Source: Pseudomonas chlororaphis (lineage in GTDB: Bacteria; Pseudomonadota; Gammaproteobacteria; Pseudomonadales; Pseudomonadaceae). From it: a stretch of DNA of 64,000 nucleotides. Positions 57,592 to 64,000 of the stretch are shown in pieces. Within the stretch, counting starts at the first letter, position 1. Every line of letters starts with the position of its first letter. Under the pieces are notes generated by a model. That model saw only the letters and a list, made by a program, of their open reading frames with translations. It was not told the origin of the DNA and searched no databases. Made by a program: the position numbers and the translations under genes. The stretch is taken from contig CP011020.1 in NCBI GenBank assembly GCA_001023535.1, positions 1,016,001-1,080,000 on the forward strand. The letters are read 5' to 3'.

Positions 57592-59895
57592 CTACTTATC
57601 GATCTTGATCTTGGGTGCCCAGGTCAGCCATTCATCTTCGAATTTATCGAACAGTGCGAAGGTCTGCTCCGGTCGTGCCGGGCTGCCCATCCGCTCGCCA
57701 TCCGGCGTGGCGAAGGCGATACCGCCCTGGAGCAGGGTCTCCAGCGATTCGGTGCGCACCGTTGCGCCTTTGAACAAACCGAAGTCCAGGCCAAAGCCAC
57801 TGCTGTTCCAGAATCGCGTGCCGCTGCGCACCAATGGCGCGTACTTGGGTTCGATCAGGATATGGATCAATACCCGATCCGCGGTCTGGCCCAATTCATA
57901 TCCCGTGACCTTGCCCACCGTGATTTCGCGGTAGGTCACCGGCACGCCGATCTTCAACGAGCCACGGCGAGCCGCACTCAATACCAGGCTCAGGCCGGCT
58001 TCTGGCACGGCCGTTTCCGGTGGATTGGCAAGGGCCACGAAGTTCTTCTGTGGCCCCAGGTTCTTCGCCGAAGGTTGCACCTCGATGTACTGGCCGCTTA
58101 CCAAGGTCTCCAGGTTGGAGGTCTTCATCAAGCCCAACTCGGGCTTGACCACCCAGAACTGCGAACCGACCCGGGCGATGCGCTCCGGCACTTCGGTGAT
58201 CCGCGCGCTGAGCAGCACCGATTGCATATCGGCGCTCAGATCCACCGTTTCGATCTTGCCCACATCCAACCCTTTGAAACGGATCGGCGTGCCGCTGCGC
58301 AAGCCATCGGCGCGATCGACCTTGATCGTCACCAGAGTGCCTCGCTGTTGTGCCGCTTCACGGTCTTCGAACAGGCGGAAGCGTGGGATCCGCCGTTTCA
58401 GCGGCACATTCGGCTCCGGAGTCTCAAAGGAAATCCCGCCGGCCATCAGGCTTTGCAGGGACTCGCTCTTGACCTGGATACCGCCCGTCAAGCCGCCCGT
58501 GAGGGTGATGCCACTGGCGTTCCAGAAACGTGTCGAGCCGTTGACCAGTCCTTCGTATTCCTTCTCGATGTGCACACCGATGATCAACTGCTTTTTCTTG
58601 CGTGAGAACTGGTAGCTCTGCACCGAACCGACCTTGACCTGTTTGTAGAGGATCGGGCTGCCGACCTCCAGCGATCCTAGGTTCTCGGTGAGCAGGACCA
58701 GGTGCAGCCCGGGTGAACGCAGGTCCAGCGGCGGCGCCTTGGCTCGCGCCTCGAACTCACGCTGCGGCGCGCCCCCCTTGTCCCCGGGGCGCACGGCAAT
58801 GTAGTTACCCTTGACCAACGCTTCCAGGCCGGTGATCCCCGCCAGGGAGATCGATGGCTTGACCACCCAGAACTGGGTGCCGGTGACCAGGTAATCTTCA
58901 GCCAGCGGATCCATGGTCAACTCGGCCGTGGCGCTGGACAGGTCCGGATCGACCTTGAGGTTCTTCAGGCTGCCGACCTGGATGCCTTTGTACATTACCG
59001 GCGTACGGCCGGCCTGCAAGCCTTCGAAGTCGCTGAGCTTGACCTTCACGCGGATGCCCGCGGCAGCGGCGTCAAAGTCTTCGTAGAGCCTGAACGGCAG
59101 GCTCGGGTCTGTCGGCGGACTGTCCTTGCGGCCTTCGGGCGTGGCGAATGCAATACCACCGGCCACGATGCTCGCCAGGGACTCACTACGCACCTTTACG
59201 CCCGACAGGTTGGCGTCGATGCTGATGCCGCTGGCGTTCCAGAAACGCGTGTGCTTGCGCACCAGGCTGGCATAGGTCGGCTCGATGAACACCTTGATCT
59301 CGACGGTGCTCTGATCCTCGGACAGCAGGTAGCTTTTCACCTGGCCGACCTGGATCTGTTTGTAGAACACCGGACTGCCGCGGTTCAGCGAACCCAGTCG
59401 GTCGGCCTTGATGGTCAAGTGCAACCCCGGCTTGGAATCCGACAGCGGCGGTTCCTCCGCCAAGGCCTTGAACTTGCGGGTCGACTCCCCTTCACCGGGG
59501 CTGATCGCCACGTAGTTGCCCGACACCAGGGTTTCCAGGCCGGTGATACCGGCCAGGCTGACGCTCGGCTTGACCAGCCAGAAACGCGTTCCGGTCTTCA
59601 GGTATTGCTCGACGTCCTTGTTCATCTCAACGGTGGCGATCACGCCTTTGGAGCTGCCTTCATCGTCCAACGTCAGGGTCTTCACCTTGCCCACCGACAT
59701 GCCCTTGTAGACGATTTCGGTCTTGTTGGCCTGGATGCCTTCGCCGCTTTCGAAGCGTACGTTGATCTCGATCCCGGTGTCGTTGTAGGCCCGCCAGCCG
59801 AGCCAGCCGCCGATGATCAGGGCAATCAACGGCAGGATCCAGATGGCCGACCAGTTCGAAGCCGGTCGGGTTTTTGCGGTAGGCAAATCAGTCAT
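57592..59895 (-). CDS. pqiB: PqiB-type MCE protein with six MCE domains
   Basis: A 767-residue protein with one N-terminal membrane anchor (WSAIWILPLIALIIGGWLGW, about residues 14-33) and a long periplasmic part of six MCE/MlaD domains. The domains start near residues 42, 158, 274, 390, 508 and 632, each recognisable by a 'VGKVKTL'-like strand (for example YKGMSVGKVKTL, YKQIQVGQVKSY, YREITVGKVTGY). MCE rings stack into a tunnel for phospholipids between inner and outer membrane. E. coli PqiB has three and LetB (YebT) seven, so this is intermediate. Its start overlaps the second pqiA gene by eight bases. Confidence 0.88.
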   Translation of the reverse strand: MTDLPTAKTRPASNWSAIWILPLIALIIGGWLGWRAYNDTGIEINVRFESGEGIQANKTEIVYKGMSVGKVKTLTLDDEGSSKGVIATVEMNKDVEQYLKTGTRFWLVKPSVSLAGITGLETLVSGNYVAISPGEGESTRKFKALAEEPPLSDSKPGLHLTIKADRLGSLNRGSPVFYKQIQVGQVKSYLLSEDQSTVEIKVFIEPTYASLVRKHTRFWNASGISIDANLSGVKVRSESLASIVAGGIAFATPEGRKDSPPTDPSLPFRLYEDFDAAAAGIRVKVKLSDFEGLQAGRTPVMYKGIQVGSLKNLKVDPDLSSATAELTMDPLAEDYLVTGTQFWVVKPSISLAGITGLEALVKGNYIAVRPGDKGGAPQREFEARAKAPPLDLRSPGLHLVLLTENLGSLEVGSPILYKQVKVGSVQSYQFSRKKKQLIIGVHIEKEYEGLVNGSTRFWNASGITLTGGLTGGIQVKSESLQSLMAGGISFETPEPNVPLKRRIPRFRLFEDREAAQQRGTLVTIKVDRADGLRSGTPIRFKGLDVGKIETVDLSADMQSVLLSARITEVPERIARVGSQFWVVKPELGLMKTSNLETLVSGQYIEVQPSAKNLGPQKNFVALANPPETAVPEAGLSLVLSAARRGSLKIGVPVTYREITVGKVTGYELGQTADRVLIHILIEPKYAPLVRSGTRFWNSSGFGLDFGLFKGATVRTESLETLLQGGIAFATPDGERMGSPARPEQTFALFDKFEDEWLTWAPKIKIDK

Positions 59896-60517
59896 GGTCG
59901 TTATCCGACTCCGTGTTATCCCAGATCAGTCGGGGATCGAAGGTTACTGCGGCAATCATTGTCAAAATCACTACGCTGGCAAAAGCGATGGCCCCCAGCC
60001 CGGCTTCGACACTGGCAAGGCGACCGAAATTCACCACCGCCACCAGGATGGCGATCACAAAGATATCCAGCATCGACCAGCGGCCGATGAACTCGATGAA
60101 ACGGTACATGAGGATGCGCTGGCGCGCCGACATCGGCTGGTGCCGTTGTACGGAAAACAGCAACAGGGCAATCCCCACCAACTTGAACGTGGGCACAACG
60201 ATACTGGCGATGAACACCACTGCGGCGATGGGGATCATGCCGTGCTGCACCAGCTCGATAACGCCGGCCATGATCGTGCTCGGGGCACCCTGGCCCAGCG
60301 AGTTGATGGTCATGATCGGCAGCAGGTTGGCCGGAATATAAAGAATCGCGGCAGTGATCAACAACGCCCAGGTCCGCATCATGCTGTCCGGACGACGGGG
60401 ATGAACCCGTGCGCCGCAACGGGTGCAGGTTTGCTTGTCGGTCTCGGGGTCCTGTCGATTCAACTCATGGCATTCCGTACAGATCAGAATGCCTGCATCA
60501 ATCGCCCGCATGGTCAT
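59888..60517 (-). CDS. pqiA: PqiA-type membrane protein, second half-size copy
   Basis: A 209-residue inner-membrane protein. It has an N-terminal zinc-finger-like CTECHELN...CTRCGARV pair (about residues 13-39) and four membrane segments (about 50-70, 98-120, 148-168 and 176-196). The PANLLPIMTINSLGQG block is typical of PqiA. E. coli PqiA and LetA (YebS) are single proteins of about 420 residues containing two such halves; here the halves are separate, overlapping genes. It probably supports the MCE protein in lipid transport. The start may be either of two ATGs two codons apart. Confidence 0.85.
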   Translation of the reverse strand: MTMRAIDAGILICTECHELNRQDPETDKQTCTRCGARVHPRRPDSMMRTWALLITAAILYIPANLLPIMTINSLGQGAPSTIMAGVIELVQHGMIPIAAVVFIASIVVPTFKLVGIALLLFSVQRHQPMSARQRILMYRFIEFIGRWSMLDIFVIAILVAVVNFGRLASVEAGLGAIAFASVVILTMIAAVTFDPRLIWDNTESDNDHD

Positions 60518-61157
60518 CCTCTCCTGATAACGCTTGCCAGATCTGATGCGGTGACATCGCCACTTCCAACCAGACCTGGACCAGCAACAAACTGATAAAG
60601 CACACCAGGCCGAGCCCTACGGTGATGGCCGCCATGTCCGCCAGCTTGACGATGGCCACCAGCACGCCCATGAGATAGACCTCGAGCATCCCCCAGTCGC
60701 GCAGATGGTGATAAATGCGATACAGCAACAGCCCATAGCTACGCCCGATATTCAGGCGAATGGTCAACAACACAAGCAATTGACAAAGCAGTTTGAGGAG
60801 CGGAATGCCCATGCTGCACAGGAACACCACCACCGATATGCCCTGCATGCCCGTATCGAACAGGCCGACTACACCGCTCCAGACGGTGTCCTGGGAGGAC
60901 TGCCCGAGCAGGTTGAGCTGCATGATGGGTAGGAAGTTGGCCGGCACGTACAACAGCAGCGCGGCGATAACCAGGGCAAGACTGCGTTCGACGACATTGT
61001 GCCGGTGTGCGTAAAGCTCATATCCGCAACGGGGACACTCGGCTTTTTCGCCATGGGCCAGCCGAGGCTTGCGCATCAACAGGTCGCATTCATGGCATGC
61101 CACCAGATCGTTCAGGGGTAGATCTGACAATCTCTCGGTGTCTGACGGATCGGGCAT
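60498..61157 (-). CDS. pqiA: PqiA-type membrane protein, first half-size copy
   Basis: A 219-residue inner-membrane protein with an N-terminal CHECDLLMRKPRLAHGEKAECPRCG zinc-type segment (about residues 17-41). Four membrane segments follow, with the PANFLPIMQLNLLGQSSQDT motif matching the sister gene. It overlaps the second copy by 20 bases, and that one overlaps pqiB, so the operon pqiA-pqiA-pqiB encodes a complete PqiAB/LetAB-type intermembrane lipid transport module. No pqiC lipoprotein gene follows. Confidence 0.85.
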   Translation of the reverse strand: MPDPSDTERLSDLPLNDLVACHECDLLMRKPRLAHGEKAECPRCGYELYAHRHNVVERSLALVIAALLLYVPANFLPIMQLNLLGQSSQDTVWSGVVGLFDTGMQGISVVVFLCSMGIPLLKLLCQLLVLLTIRLNIGRSYGLLLYRIYHHLRDWGMLEVYLMGVLVAIVKLADMAAITVGLGLVCFISLLLVQVWLEVAMSPHQIWQALSGEDDHAGD

Positions 61158-61260
61158 AAAGCGCTCTGGCTCAGCTAAGGAAGGGCTATTCTAGTGCCCT
61201 CGCTGGTAAATAACCGTGCAAATTTATCACGAGCTTCCACTGGTGTTTTATGGCGGGCAA

Positions 61261-61296
61261 AACAAAACCCCAACTGCTTTCGCAATTGGGGTTTCG
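61261..61296 (-). terminator. Terminator of the rRNA operon
   Basis: On the minus strand, AAACCCCAATTGCG pairs with a GTTGGGGTTT arm followed by TGTTTT, starting nine bases after the 5S gene. Confidence 0.88.
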
Positions 61297-61304
61297 GAAT
61301 TTAA

Positions 61305-61420
61305 TCTTGACGATGACCTACTCTCACATGGGGAAACCCCACACTACCATCGGCGATGCATCGTTTCACTGCTGAGTTCGGGATGGGATCAGGTGGTTCC
61401 AATGCTCTATGGTCGTCAAG
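61305..61420 (-). rRNA. rrf: 5S ribosomal RNA
   Basis: About 116 bases. The minus strand begins CTTGACGACCATAGAGCATT and contains GAACCACCTGATCCCATCCC, the conserved 5S core, with complementary ends (CTTGACGA/TCGTCAAG). Last gene of a leftward rRNA operon. Confidence 0.97.
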
Positions 61421-61557
61421 AAATTCTTGAGCCAGCGCGCTTTTCAGCGTTCCAGCAAATCGGGTATGTGATCAGGTGTGAGCCGCAAACTTTCGGTTCG
61501 TTTCGTCTTCACCACACCGCAATCTGGCTTTCTAAGCGCAAATTGCTTGGGTGTTAT
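61421..61557 (-). other. 23S-5S spacer
   Basis: About 137 bases of transcribed spacer with no tRNA. It presumably contains RNase III/E processing sites. Confidence 0.7.

Positions 61558-64000
<2,443 letters not shown>

Overview
This window looks like chromosomal DNA from a member of the Pseudomonas fluorescens complex. It is GC-rich, with strongly GC-biased third codon positions, and it carries two families of fluorescens-type REP palindromes. Its backbone gene order (mqo, upp-uraA, hemH, litR-phrB, pagL, murI, prmC-prfA-hemA, lolB-ispE-prs, rplY-pth-ychF, rimI, mks, pqi) resembles, from memory, the PA4640-PA4690 stretch of P. aeruginosa. No phage, integrase, insertion sequence or CRISPR array was seen. 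Identifications rest on reading motifs and recalled family features; no database search was run.

Layout. Positions 1-5000 hold small envelope/hypothetical genes around malate:quinone oxidoreductase. Positions 5000-10750 hold a SulP anion transporter, a roughly 0.8 kb tandem REP array, a cupin, and the pyrimidine/purine salvage genes hpt, upp and uraA. Positions 10875-18900 hold ferrochelatase and a TIGR01777 gene facing away from a probable light/photodamage cluster: renalase-like flavoprotein, RudS-type tRNA 4-thiouridine desulfidase, a class II LitR-type MerR regulator, DNA photolyase, an SDR-like protein and a cysteine-cluster protein. TGTACA repeats sit in front of the first two. Positions 19000-31500 are core housekeeping: lipid A deacylase PagL, murI, moeB-like, prmC, prfA, hemA, a TPR lipoprotein, lolB, ispE, tRNA-Gln, prs, rplY, pth, ychF.

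Positions 31600-49920 are accessory in character: an RTX/delta-60 repeat protein, an unrecognised two-gene unit, a TerC-CBS protein, three chemoreceptor-type proteins, tRNA-Met, gamma-glutamyltransferase, an HTH/DUF2975 pair, an AtoE-type transporter, an unrecognised exported protein and a SET-domain protein. Positions 49928-61157 return to backbone: carbonic anhydrase, an acidic protein, rimI and the divergent holD (psi), the three-gene MksFEB condensin, and a pqiA-pqiA-pqiB operon. From 61261 to the right edge lies the end of an rRNA operon on the minus strand (terminator, 5S, most of 23S).

The clearest functional story is 12900-18870. A light-responsive regulator, a DNA photolyase, an enzyme that removes the near-UV-absorbing tRNA base s4U, and a flavoenzyme that clears aberrant NAD(P)H isomers are packed together, and the regulator gene is in the same operon as two of its likely targets. 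Next to it, and divergent, is ferrochelatase, which limits photosensitising porphyrin.
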